DNA from: Hyperoodon ampullatus | Taxonomy: Eukaryota; Chordata; Mammalia; Artiodactyla; Ziphiidae | Direction of reading: 5' to 3' | NCBI GenBank assembly: GCA_949752795.1 | Contig: OX457061.1 | Span: 39,898,338-39,962,337, forward strand | DNA length: 64,000 bases | Shown here: positions 33,321 through 45,050 of the stretch, in pieces | Layout of the letters: every line of letters begins with the position of its first letter | Position numbering within the stretch: position 1 is the first letter of the stretch | Made by a program: the position numbers and the translations under genes | The notes under the pieces: model-generated | Database searches by the model: none | Seen by the model: only the letters and a program-made list of their open reading frames with translations | Told to the model about the DNA's origin: nothing

Positions 33321-34632
33321 TCAGTATCTCTCAGCATCCACCTGGTTTCCAAGGATTTTGCGATGGTACCCCAAATCACGGAGAAGTTGTCTTGTTCTGA
33401 GAGACCATTCACAAACTAACTTTGATCAAGACAAAATAAACATGCTTGGGCTCAAGTTTTGGAAATTGCCACTCTGGAGACTGCTTACTCAAGCAAAGAG
33501 GAAAACATCAGTTATTTCAGTAAAAGCCATTTTGCTCACTCTAATCCATCAGTGTATCCTCTCGTTATGCGGGAAGGAAAACTCTCAGGGAAGTTCCATT
33601 CCCTTCCTGGGTGCCTGCTCTAGTCCAGGGTCAGATGGATATGTTAGAGAATTTTATTGTCACAACAGCTGTTATTAATGGTAACTGTGCTGTCTTGCCC
33701 CATGTAAGAGCTCTCCACGGAGGAGGAGAAAACCCGCACTCAGAGCATCCCTGGGAGGCGGCCCTCAGCAGGAGGCAGGATGTTGCCTGGCAGAGACAGA
33801 CTCCCACGGATGGGGAGGTGGAAATGGCCTGTTCCAGGGCAGAAGGTGTACACAGAGGATCTTTTGGAGGAAGTCTTAAAACCACAAGGCCTCATAAAGC
33901 AATGGACCTTCCAAGGAAAGAGAGTGCAGATGGCCTGATCTGTGAGAGCAGCCTTCCACTGACCCCTGTGGTGTGAAGTGGTCTCAGAGGGGGGTCTGTG
34001 TAGCCCTCAGGAGCACATCCAAAAAGGCTACAGTGGGTTTAAACATTTGGAAGCTAAGATAAGAATTGGAGGAAAACCACCAGTGCTGTTCTCTTCTTCT
34101 GGGGTCAGTTCTATCTTCAGAGCCCTCCTGGGCCTAATGAATGACCTCTAACTGCCTCCAGAGAGGTCAAGACCAGGAGGGCAAGTGGTCTGGCAAAGAC
34201 CATGAACTGTCTCCAGAAGGCCCAGGCCATCTCTTGTCACTTTCATACAGCACATGGGGTTAACGCTGATATTAAGTCGGGAGGATTCTCTAAGGATAAT
34301 GAGCACACTATGAAACAGCTCCCTCTAACCTCTCTCAGCAGGGAGAGCAGCAAGGAGGGCAGTCATGTTCCAGACTTCTCTGAGGAGGCAGGAGTCCCAG
34401 AAGTTTTATTTCTTTTGCTCAGCTTGGAGACATTTTCCCCAAAATCATTCTGTTCAGCCCTTCTTCAGCCACGAACTGGCAGAACCTACAACCCAGGTTC
34501 TCATGAGCTTTAGGAATTCAGCTTCCTATGTTTTTCCAATTCCAAATATAAAACAAACCCAAAAAAGCATTAAAATAATTTGAACTTCAAAGACTCTAAT
34601 TCCTAGTGGCCACAATGAAATTAAATAAGAAT

Positions 34633-34633
<1 letters not shown>
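33321..34633. other. Unique sequence, no feature seen
   Basis: Frames at 33283-33678 (+, 131 codons) and 33611-33976 (+, 121 codons) overlap without recognisable domains. Confidence 0.45.

Positions 34634-34686
<53 letters not shown>
34634..34686. repeat. (CT)n microsatellite
   Basis: About 25 pure CT units. A polypyrimidine mirror repeat of this kind can form triplex (H-) DNA. Confidence 0.97.
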
Positions 34687-34689
<3 letters not shown>

Positions 34690-34739
34690 TCTCCCTCTCT
34701 CATTTTTCTACCTTTTTAAGGAGAGGAAAATAAAAGCAA

Positions 34740-35060
34740 AAAGGACATGGAGCCCGTGCAACTCCAGGAAATGTTTGCGCGAAGCTTCTTTAGCTTCTAA
34801 CTAACATTTGTAACCAAGGATCAGCAGAGCAGCCTCTTGTAATTACCGTTGTTGCCCCATTTGCGGCTATCTCCGCGAGGCCAGTAAATCTTAAAATTAC
34901 AGGCTGACCACCCCGGAGAACTGAGAGAGAGTCAGCCGCATCTCTCAAAGGCACTGCCCTGGGCAATTCCCACCCCCTGAGATGACTTGCTCGCCAGGGA
35001 GAAGGCCCCGCCTGGGAGCGACTCCCAGACCTCGCTGAGGCTTGGAAATAAATAAAACCA
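34740..35060. other. Conserved-looking unique block with CpGs
   Basis: No repeat similarity. Several CpGs (such as 'tttgcgcgaagc', 'atctccgcgaggcc') survive in otherwise CpG-poor DNA. Function unknown. Minus-strand frames at 34790-35249 have no known domains. Confidence 0.3.
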
Positions 35061-35373
35061 GGGTGGGTGGCCCAGGATGCCGGCACCCCTTGTGAGTAGA
35101 ACAGGAGGCCGCTGGTTCACTGTCCCTGTCACACCTTCCATCACCCCAGCACAGCTTGGACTCCTGGTTAGGCCCCAGAGATGGACAAGAAGAGGAGAGA
35201 GCCAAGGAACAGAGAAGGGGAAAGTAAAAATGCCTTGACAAGGAGACATTTGCCTCTAGAAATACTGTTTCTCTCTGTTGAGGAGCACGACACCTGCAGA
35301 GGTCAGCTAGCTTAACACGCGGGTCATTTTATGTGAACGGAGCTCAAGATTTGCCTTGAGATTTAACCATGAT

Positions 35374-35850
35374 CTGCTGACTTAACCCTGCAGATCTTGG
35401 GGCTTGTCAGTCTCCATAACCGCATGAGCCAGTTTCTTATAGGAAATCTTTTATTACATATCCTACGGATTCTGTTTCTCTGGAGAACCCTGACTAATGT
35501 ATGAGGTTAGGACCATGGTGGCTGTGTGTTATGGACTCAAATCCTGTCCGTACCACATGTGTGCTATTTGAACCTGGGTAGGTTTCTCAATGCCCTGTGC
35601 CTCAGTTTCCTCATCAGTAAAACAGATGCAATAATAGTACCTACCATATGGGTTATTGTGGGATGAAATAATATATGCCAAGAATGATGCTTAGTACACA
35701 GGAGGTGCTCAGTAAGTATTAGCTGTTTAGACAACTGAGAAACTCAGAGAAGTTAAGTTAACTGCCTGAAACCACACAGCTCCTAACAGAGCTGTGCTGA
35801 TTCAAGACCCTTCTCTATCCTTTGGACCAACTTGATTCACAAATGCTGCC
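35374..35850. repeat. 477-bp inverted duplication, right arm
   Basis: Reverse complement of 31949-32425, of equal length. It ends inside the LTR-like repeat on the inner side and carries no matching flanks, which suggests it is the derived copy. It holds a forward MIR (about 35513-35714). Confidence 0.9.
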
Positions 35851-36240
35851 CAATGCCAAGAACCTAGGATAATAAAGAGCAGTCTCAGTGTTTTGTACAT
35901 CACATGTGGAGTTCATGATTTTGTCCTTACATAATGCATTTAATTCAGCTTTTCAAATTTGGCTATAGATACCTATAAATCTGTCTTATTACTGCCTTTA
36001 TCAATTCTTCTATTTACAAAAGTCCAGCAGCATATGATTTTGTGGTTATAGTATAAATAACACATCTGGGTCAAACATTAAAATAATATTCCCCAAGCCA
36101 TTTAGCACCTATCAATGGCCTGCTGTCTAGATGTTCTGTCTTATCTGCTTTTAGCGGGCATCCACCAACCCCTCCACTGATCAGCCTAATTCCCTACATA
36201 TGTCCCTTTCAGCATCTCCAGAAAAGGTGGCTCTGGGTGG

Positions 36241-36242
<2 letters not shown>
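35851..36242. other. Unique AT-rich sequence, no feature seen
   Basis: Nothing recognised. Confidence 0.4.

Positions 36243-36279
<37 letters not shown>
36243..36279. repeat. (TG)n microsatellite
   Basis: About 18 pure TG units. Confidence 0.97.
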
Positions 36280-36591
36280 TCAGGTAGAGCATTGGTCTTT
36301 GCCTCCTGCTGAAGAGAATGACTCAGAGTTTAGGTGACTTGCTCAAAGCCACAGAACAAAGAAACAAACAAATAAAAAATCAAAATGCTTTCTTCCTACT
36401 GTTCTTTCTGCTGCCCTGGAAGGTCAGATGTCTGAGGAGCACCGTCCAGATTTGAACACCATTGCATTGCCATTTCAGAGAAAGAGAGATCCATCAACCA
36501 AACTGGTTGCCACAGTACAAGTTTCCTATACACAGACAAGAGGAAGTTCTGAATTAAGATTCCTACAAAATACAACAAACAGAAGAGAATT

Positions 36592-36660
36592 ACAGAAGAG
36601 AAAAAAGGGAAGGAGGGAGGGAAAGAGGTAGGGAGAGACAGAGAGAGGAAGGAAGGGGAA
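36592..36660. repeat. Purine-rich (GA/GGA) low-complexity tract
   Basis: About 69 bases almost entirely A and G (GGAGGGAGGG, GAGAGAGGAAGGAAGG). Polypurine tract, no coding meaning. Confidence 0.9.
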
Positions 36661-38080
36661 GTCGTGGAAAGTCAGTTTTGCAGAGGAGGTTTTAGCTGCT
36701 CCAGGGGCTGCTGGGAGGGAAAGGGTGGAAGGCAAGGAAGAATTCACTCACCAGTGGTGGTCAGTTTGGAATTGTTTACAGCGCAAGTGCCCCGAGGGGG
36801 CTTTGCTTACACAAAGCAGACTTCAAAGAGCCCGTCAGACATTAACAGACTGACCCTCCACCATTCCCACCCCCAGCCTCAGGGAGCCTTGGGTTAGGAC
36901 AGCAGTCTTTAACTGGGAAACTGAGGACAAAAAAAGGAGCCAATGAAGAAAATGGGACTGCCCCCCAAGACTCTGCTGCTAAGATCCAGTGCTAACATTG
37001 CCATCAAAGCTATTGCCCTCATCAGGAGCCGGCTGGCCTGCACGCCTCAGTGTTTAAAGGATCCAGTTCTCTTTGGAGCCAGAGATACAGGAAGTCCCAG
37101 GTGAATTATAAAAGCCAGCAGTTTCCAGGTCTCTCCCATTCGAGGCCAGCAGTCTCCGTGGGCCACGTTGATAGTGGTCCTTACTAAGTTCCTAAGGACT
37201 GGCAGCATCTAGGCATGCCCACCCCACAACCCCCCAGATATTTGCATCCATTCAGTGCTTGGATTCCCCCTCCGTCTCCTATGGAGAAAAGGCTGCTGGA
37301 AACCCAGACACCCTGTGGAGGAGACTGGTGCCAAGTCGTCTGGGGCCCCCTCCCCTGGGAAGCAAGAAGCACAGCCAGCCTTGTCACCATGCCCTAAAGT
37401 AGGATGGATGGCCCCGGTAAACCGATCCTCGCTAATGTAACCATAGGTGCTATTTCATTTAAATACACCGACCCAGACATTTCCCATCAGTCCAGCGCCT
37501 TTCCCTGAGGCCTGCCTCTCCTCCCTCCAAAGCCTCAAACCACCCGGGTTAATGACACACCCGGGCTGGGGACCAGAGTGTGTTAAGTGTCTTTGCAATG
37601 GCAAATGAGGGGCCCCCAAAGTCTTCCCTTTCTTCATTTATCATTTTCTATAATGTACCTATCACATACCCTGCTCCTCTCGCCTTTGCCAAACTAAACA
37701 GCCTTAGTCCTGCTAATCTCTCCTCAGATGGAGACCGGGGCCATAAATCTAATCACCATGGAAAGAAGGCCTTCCCTGACCATGCCTTGGGCGCTCAGCA
37801 CAGCACATATTATAAAACACACAGCAGATAATGGCAGAACCGCTGTCACAGGGCACATTATAAAATGCAGATGTTGTCAGGAAGAATGTGCCTGTTGTGA
37901 AGTTTCAACTGTAAATTAGCCAGCTTGCTAAAGGGATAAAGGCCATTTAATTTGCTTATCAACTCCACCCTCTCTCCTCTTTATCCTTCGCCTCCATGGC
38001 ACATTATGTTTGAATAAAATTCCGGGTAGATATTGGAAATAGAGGACTCTGGCACTGGCTTCGCCAGGTAACATGAAATT
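36661..38080. other. Unique, conserved-looking non-coding stretch
   Basis: No repeats recognised over 1.4 kb. The part at about 37580-38050, for example 'gataaaggccatttaatttg', has the texture of a conserved element, but conservation cannot be judged here. Short open frames look accidental. Confidence 0.3.
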
Positions 38081-38088
38081 AAATCCCA

Positions 38089-38284
38089 CGAGTCTGTTCT
38101 CTATGTCTGTAAGTCTGTTTCTGTTTTGTCGATAAGTTCATTTGTATCATATTTTAAACCATAATGGAAAAGAATAGGAAAAAGAATCCATATATATATA
38201 TATAACTGAATCACTTTGCTGTACAGTAGAAATTAAGATAATATTGTAAATCAACTATACTTCAATAAAATAATTTTTTTAAGA
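38089..38284 (+). mobile_element. Severely 5'-truncated L1 (3' end only)
   Basis: Ends with the L1 3' signature 'tgaatcactttgctgtacag' and 'gtaaatcaactatacttcaa' followed by 'taaaataa'. An 8-bp TSD (aaatccca) lies at 38081-38088 and 38285-38292. Confidence 0.88.
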
Positions 38285-38292
38285 AAATCCCA

Positions 38293-39604
38293 TTAGCTTC
38301 TTGAATCAATTCTAAACGACAGAAGTTAAACATGTTGTCTGTATGCATGTTTTAAGTAATAGAATCCATTCTCAGCCCCCCAGACCTGACTTAACCCCCA
38401 CCCCATGACTCCCCACCATGACATATTGAGGTGGGCTGCCCACAACCCTCTTCCTTCCAACCACCCCCAAGATGTCATGAACTTATTAATGTCTTTTTCA
38501 ACGAACACTAAATTTCGTGGCATTCTGCTTTCAGAAAGTGAAAGAAATGGAGTTTTTTTGTTTTTCTTTTTCTTTTTTTTACATCTTTAAAGAAGAACAG
38601 CAGTGAGCTAAACCTCTCATGGCACATTGCAGGGGTGTTAATAAGGCCTTTCAGGACGGCAGGTGTACTGAGAGCGTCCCTTTGGTCACCAAGAAAACTA
38701 AACTCTTCCTGTTATCCCTCCCTTCTCCCAGTCATCTTCAAAAAGGAGAGTGGTTCAAAGAGACAGGAGATACTAGAAAGAGGAAATATTAAGACCTTTG
38801 TTACTTCTTATGCTTTAAATGTCTGCCTTGGAGAAAAGAGCTGAGCGTGAGACTTGGGAGCGGTCCGTTATACGCCCATGCCCGTGTCCAGGAAGCAAAT
38901 CACCTGGCTCAGCTCTCCCCAGGTGGGGCCAGACTGGAACTACGAAACCCCATTGTTCCTCAGGTTGGGTCCTTCCTGGCCCTCATCTGGGGCAGTAAGT
39001 AGCCCAGGAAAGACCTAGGTCCCAAGTTAGCCCCTGATCCATGCTACTTCAACAGGTCAAGATAAGAATCTGGAGAACTACCGGAAAATCAATTCCAAGA
39101 ATAAGCATGGACCATCTTATTGAGCCATCAATTTTATCCAATGATAAGCAATTGAAAATATTAATGTGTACATTAAGACAAGCATATTTTTTAAAGGCAC
39201 ATTTATTTGTGTTAAATGCAAGACTCACATCAACCTTTAGGGGGAGAGGGAAGAGGCAATGAATTTTGAGCTTGTGACTAGCACCTTCAGAAGGCCCATA
39301 GCCCTCAGGGGTCTCTTTCCTCCTCTGCAAGTCAAGTTTGAGAAGCATCTTAGTGGGCCATAGCCCATCTCCTAAGAACACAGAGCTGGGAAGGAGGAGG
39401 ACTCAAAGAACAGAATTAATGCCAATATTGCAGAGGTCTCGGGGAGAAACGCAACAGGGAGCTGCTCAGAGGGCCATGGGGCCCAGGATTGGAGTCTAGG
39501 TGTTCTAAGGACCATCCCTATGAGGTTCAGGAACCAGGGCAAGACAAATATTGGAAGTTGGGACCCTTCTTGTCATAGACCAGGGAACCTTCCTCTCTCT
39601 CTTA
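38293..39604. other. Unique sequence, no feature seen
   Basis: A T-rich patch at about 38553-38580. Open frames at 38635-38844 (+) and 39041-39381 (both strands) have no known domains. Confidence 0.45.
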
Positions 39605-40060
39605 GTTTGAGTTCTCCCAGAAGCAGACCCTTAGACAAGAATTCACATGTAAGTAGTTCATTTCATACGGGATCCTAGGAAACACCAGTGGGAGTGGGGA
39701 AGTGAGATGGGGTAAGATAGGCCTCCAATTAGGGATGCATCATCCAGAAAGCTACCACTGTAGATAATTGGAGCTTGATCCCTCTGAGGAATTCTGGAAA
39801 ATACCATAGAACATTTGCCTCAGAAGCATCCCACCCAATGGGCAAGGGCACTGGGGTACTTATACACCAACTCCCTACAGTACTGGTTGGGTGTTGCTGG
39901 GGGAGGGGAGAGGTCATGAATTTCCCGCACTTCTGCCTTGAATAGAGCTCACCTCAGTAGACAAAGAAAGCCCTTCAGTAAAGAGATGCAGGGGCTGGCC
40001 GCTGGAAATCAACGTGCACTGAAAGGGTAAGGGTGAGAGGGTATTGACTAGGTACACGTA
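39605..40060 (+). repeat. Unnamed old interspersed repeat, copy 2
   Basis: The head 'gttctcccagaagcagaccc' is followed by 'gatcctaggaaacaccagtg' and a 'cagaagcatcccacccaatg' block. The order parallels 13896-14420. Family not assigned. Confidence 0.5.
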
Positions 40061-40149
40061 CCTCTGCACCAAAGGCTCTAGTCCTCTTCACCGAGGGTTA
40101 AGCACCTGACATGGTGACTGATCTCAACCTTTAGATTAAAATGACACGC

Positions 40150-40360
40150 TACCACCACTAAAAGCTTATGTATAGGCAGTGTGCTAGATGCTCCTTATTT
40201 GCTCCTGCCAGCAAGCCAATGGGTAGATATTGTGATCACAGAGAAGATAACTGGCTGTCACAATTGGAGTAGCTTCTGTAGAGACTTGCCATTGGTAAGG
40301 CTGGGACTTGAACCTAGAGTCCATCGGCATAACCTCTGCCTATGTGGTCAGTACAGAATT
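40150..40360 (-). repeat. MIR SINE
   Basis: Reverse MIR: 'ggcagtgtgctagatgctcc', 'ggctgggacttgaacctaga', 'ataacctctgcctatgtggt'. Confidence 0.75.
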
Positions 40361-41025
40361 CCTGTCCAGCCACACCCCTGCTGCAGGTAACTGCCCTACC
40401 CACGCCCCCTCCTCCAGGAGGCACAGTGAGGATTTTGTAATATGCGATTGAGCTCTCCCATCTTGCCACAACTTTGGGGACCAAGGGATGGGAAGTTGAC
40501 CATTTGACAACCCAGGCCCCTGTGTGGCTTGAAAAGGTGAACTAAATAAATTAATTCCTGTCCTGGGATTTGGAACTGGCAACTGGAGACCTAGGAGTTA
40601 GCCAAGTGAACTGGGGGTGGTGAGTGCAGTGGAGTTACACGTGAAGTGAACAGTCCTTGTTTTTGCCCTGTCATTCCCCTTTCTTCTGGTCTCCTCACTT
40701 CTTCACTTCCTTTTTCATTTTTTAAGAACTACCTTCTCTATTATGCAAGTATGGTGTTAAGAGGTCAAGATACCCTGTCACCTCTGGCTCAAGATGCCAT
40801 TGACCCATGCTAGGATAACTGGACTCCTTCCCTCTTGGGAACTTGACTCTTGAGTGGAGTGACACTAGGATAAAAAGCAGCTGAGATCAATGCTCTGAAG
40901 TGATTGTCCACTCTTTCTGAGGCCTAGACATTAGCTTTTTCTTCATTCCATGTGCTGCCCTGCAGCCATACTGCTGGTATCCTGCCATACCCCCTGGCAC
41001 CCACTGCTCCCTTACTCACTGTTTC
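40361..41025. other. Unique sequence, no feature seen
   Basis: Nothing recognised. Confidence 0.4.
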
Positions 41026-41105
41026 AGTTATCCGGTGTTGCTTAACAAACCACCCCAAAACTTAGCAGAGTAAAACAATAATTTATTATTACTGTGGGGT
41101 TTCCC
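41026..41105 (+). repeat. Fragment of an old interspersed repeat
   Basis: 'caaaccaccccaaaacttag' with 'acaataatttattattact' matches the heads of 20280-20965 and 29345-30240. Confidence 0.65.
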
Positions 41106-42627
41106 AGAGGTCCCCAAAGTGATTGAGCCCTGACTGCCCAGAGTGGAAACCTGCTTCTTGTTATACCCTCAGTGGCTGCCTTCCTTTCCCCAACTTACTT
41201 CTCCAGTCCTCTATATGGGCCTACTGATATCTCCTCTCAAAAAAACAAAAACAAAAAGCAAACAAACAATTCCTCCCCAAAAGACAACTTGCACCCAAAG
41301 CCTTTTCTCAAAGTCTGCTTCTGAGGGAACCTACTGCACACATACCCCATTATTTTCCCAAAATATTTCTTCCTCGGGTAGGTTAACCAGAGTTGGTTTC
41401 TTTCGCTTTCAACCAAAGAACAGTAAATGATAGAATGTAGAAAGGGGCCAGAGAGAGGGTGGGGAGCCACAATGTCCAAGTGCCACCAGGTCATGGCCCT
41501 CCAGGACAGTGGAGCCAAACAGCCAGCTGCTCTGCGGAGGAGGATGGAGCAAGCCCACACGGAGAGAAGCGCCTCCACAGAGGCCCAGCTCTCTTCAGTC
41601 CTCCCCTGTGATCCCACTCTCCATGGAAGTTCTTGCCCTTGGAAGAATGTGACTGAACCCCTTCCATGGAAGCAAGTGATTCACAGGTTTGAAGGGCCAA
41701 GTAGAACCATGGAGAGGACTCTTGTCAGCAGTCAGGGGTTTCCCCAGAAATCTCTTTCCCCTCCCTCTGCCTCTTCACTCACGCCCTACCCCACAGGGAC
41801 TGGCCTTACCTGTGAGCTCTGTGATTCAAATAGCATATGAGATGTCCTCTTGCCCCAAACACCCCCATTAACGAGGCTTAGGAAGATTACCGGAAATGAG
41901 GGCATTCAGTTGCTTTCCTAAAATGCATCTGAGGACAATAAAATGGAGAAAACTTGAACTTTGATGGGATGTAGTGAGAGATATAGTGAGGGCTGATGTC
42001 AGAGACTGTAGGAACCCAGAGAACAATCTGAGGGCACTGTATGCCTGGGGACAAGAAGAGACAGTACCTGAGGGAAGGAGAGGGAGGGAAGTGCAGAGGT
42101 ACCCAAGACCTGCATCCCTGCTTGGGGTGGCTGAGAAAACCATACTTAACTTTGGAGTAAGACCCAATTTGTAGGATTTCTGGTTTGAACTAACGGATAA
42201 AGAATTTTGTAGATATCTAATCAATGCTTTCACTCTACATTGAGTATTTATACCTGAAGACCTGAAAACTCTCTAAAAACAAACATTCCTCTCCCATGCA
42301 GGAAAACAGTGGTTTGAAAAACATAGGAAACCCCTGGTATGAAAAGTTTCAATGACTTATACAAATAAAACCAGCAAAATTTGACCCTTTTAGACTGGGT
42401 TCATAGTAGATTATCCAGATAATTTATCATCTAAACTGGAACACCTTTGAGAGTAAAATGGAGCACTATTAATAATTAAGCCAGGATGTCCCAGGTAAAC
42501 CGTGATATGAGTTTAGGAGCCCCAGGGCATGTTCTGCTTTCCTCTACTGGGAGGCATCCTTGGCTAGTGAGTGAAAGTCTTCGATATGCACCTAAATAAA
42601 ACTTGTAATTCACGTATCCCTCCTTGG
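41106..42627. other. Unique sequence, no feature seen
   Basis: Open frames at 41237-41617 (-), 41427-41840 (+, 137 codons) and 41868-42233 (-, 121 codons) have no recognisable domains or splice context. Confidence 0.45.
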
Positions 42628-42866
42628 TGGATATGGACAGTGGAAAATGCCCTAATCTTAGAACTAAAAGACTTAAACTCAAGTCCAGCTCCGTCCCTTC
42701 CTAACTGAGAGAACTTGAGTGGACCTCTTAAGCTCAATCAGCCCAATTTCCTCCTCTATAGAATGGAGGATTCCACTCCATTCACAGGTTGTTGTGAAGA
42801 TTAAAGATTAATATATGAAAAAGCACTTTGTAGGCCCTTGTTCAATAAATGTGTGGTATTATTTGT
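42628..42866 (+). repeat. MIR SINE, near full length
   Basis: Forward MIR: 'cttaaactcaagtccagctc', 'cccaatttcctcctctatag', 'caggttgttgtgaagattaa', 'gttcaataaatgtgtggtat'. Confidence 0.85.
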
Positions 42867-43384
42867 ACATTCGGTGGTAAATCTGGACAACCTCTGGACA
42901 ATGCATAAAAAAGCTTAATTAAGCCTGATACATGATTTCTTGAAAAGCTATGAAAAGAATTGCCCCATGTTTCCATTCTGGCCTCAATATGAATAAATTC
43001 TGTTTATTTCATGTTGAGGTATTTCAGCCCACCAGGCCCCTCCTTTCATTTCAACTTGAAGGCAGCTTTTGACCCCTGAACTTTTAGCACCTTTCTCATT
43101 GGGGAGAAAGAACAGTTCCACATTTAAGTGAAAACGCATGTATATTCCTTGACTCTCTGCCTGAAGCCACTGAGTTTCACCAAGAACAGGCAATAGGAGT
43201 AACTTGTATTCAGCACTTGAACGTCTTCAGGGTCAGCTTGAGGGGTAACATGGAAAAACTTATAGGGGCATGAGAATAATAATATGGGGGTTTTCAACTG
43301 TAAAAAGAAGACCACACACATGGTCCCATGTGGATTGCACCCTGGACCATCTTCAAAAACAGGGGAGTTGCATTCTCCGCAGCC
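42867..43384. other. Unique sequence, no feature seen
   Basis: Nothing recognised. Confidence 0.4.
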
Positions 43385-43745
43385 ATGCGTAGGCCTGGTT
43401 TAATTAAATGTAGGCCACAAATGGGCTGCCAAACATGATGCCGAAACGCTGTTGATTTCTGTGGTAGAAATTTCCCATTGCTCTGTGTTCCTGATAAGAT
43501 AGTACATGTGGAGAGTACAACCTGAACGCTTGGCAGATGGTCCCATCTGTTTTTCCATCATTTTGAATTTAGCAGGAAAACCTCAAGATGTGTTTTGACA
43601 CAAGCATGCTTTTTTCCTTTCTGCATTTTGAAATGGCTGTGTTTGGAGCCTAATTAAATCCATATGCTTCTGATTCATTTACACTTAACTCATCAAAATG
43701 TTGTTTTGTAATAGCCATTTGAAGTCCAAGGCGCCTCTCTTGAGC
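43385..43745. promoter_or_regulatory. Candidate developmental enhancer (homeodomain and E-box motifs)
   Basis: No repeat similarity, balanced base use and a high density of factor motifs. A palindromic homeodomain site TTTAATTAAA lies at 43399-43408, a second TAATTAAA at 43651-43658, and a perfect inverted E-box pair CAGATGG-TC-CCATCTG at 43534-43549. bHLH and homeodomain proteins bind such sites. Enhancer function is inference. Confidence 0.35.
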
Positions 43746-44844
43746 CTTTTTTCTGAAAACCAGGAAGCTATGGTGTGCCAGCCAGCCAGCAGGGTTCTCA
43801 TACCAAAAGGTTCAAATATGGTTCAAGACAAGATTTCACAGCCAGGAGATTCTGGTGGTTAGGAATTGTCCTAAAGCATCACTGTCAAGTGTGGGGTGCG
43901 ACTTTGAATCTTCTGTTACTATCCAAAGATACTCAGTGTTCAGAATAGTAGAAAACAATTTATGAGAGGAAAAAAAAATAATGCTAGAATCATTGGACCC
44001 AAAAGGAAATTTTAGTTTAAATGGCAGTTGGGTGGTTTTCCCTTTTTGTTTGTTTATTTGTTTTGGTTTTTAAAGAAGAGTTTTTATTGGACATAACTAG
44101 AATTTATAACTGAAGGCTTCATGTCAACCCCTACCCAAAATAAGTAGCTTCTATGTCATGTATTCTCATTATCAGATCCTACATAGGCTTTAAAAAAAAT
44201 TATCCATAACTTGGACTTAAAAGTATAACTCCTGCTCTTTCAATGTCATACTAGAGCCTTGTCTAATAAGCCCCCCTAAGAGTCTAGAGTTTGTGATCTT
44301 TGTCTGACTCACTATTTACTACTGTTTAGGGCCAAGACTTTGTAAAGTAAGTTATTAAATTGTAGAGTTAAAAATTATTTTTGTCCACTAAAAAAGCAAA
44401 TTGTTTCTATCTAGGAAAAAAGATAACTCCAAAGGTTACAGTTTTGTTGTGCTGTAGGATATTAACCAATTTTGTATCTAACTTAGCAATATTACTTCAG
44501 CATTTTTTCTTTGATTGACTATATATACCAGTCTTCCCAATCCTCACTCAAACCTGCTTTACCATCCATCAGTTTTCTCATTAATACATTAAATATATCT
44601 TTGATACACAATCACTAAATGTGTGTTTGAGAGTCATTTAACTTTTTGAAAATTATCCTTTGAAACTGAACGAGTCCTAAGCCTGGCTTACCTGATCTAT
44701 CTTTCCTTCCACTAGTGTTCATTTGAGTTTTATAACTATGTAAAGCAAACAGGCATTCGAAGAGCTGAAAATTGAGTAGATGCAACACCAGAAAAGGCCC
44801 AAAACTCAGCCAAGCAGGGAGAAAAGGGAACTGTTTTGAACACT
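43746..44844. other. Unique AT-rich sequence, no feature seen
   Basis: About 1.1 kb without recognised repeat. A T/G-rich patch at 44045-44075. Confidence 0.4.
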
Positions 44845-45050
44845 GAATGAGTTTACAGTCATCATCTCCTTTCATCCACGTGACAACTCTGGGAGGGAGG
44901 CATCACCCCACTTCCCAGGTGAGAAAAGTGAGGTGGGAAGTGATTAAGTAACTTGCCCAGAATCACACAGCTTGGAAGTGGCAGTACCCAGACTTGAACA
45001 GGGACCTGTCAATTCCAAACCCACGCGTTCTTCTCACTGCACCTCCCCCT
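44845..45050 (-). repeat. MIR SINE
   Basis: Reverse MIR: 'aagtaacttgcccagaatca', 'cacagcttggaagtggcagt', 'acccagacttgaacaggg'. Confidence 0.9.

Noticed and set aside
20280..41105. Treating the repeats at 20.3, 29.3 and 41.0 kb as segmental duplications
   Set aside because: Their similarity is low and limited to one repeat's layout, as expected for independent old insertions. The 32/35 kb arms differ because several unrelated pieces are shared in order.
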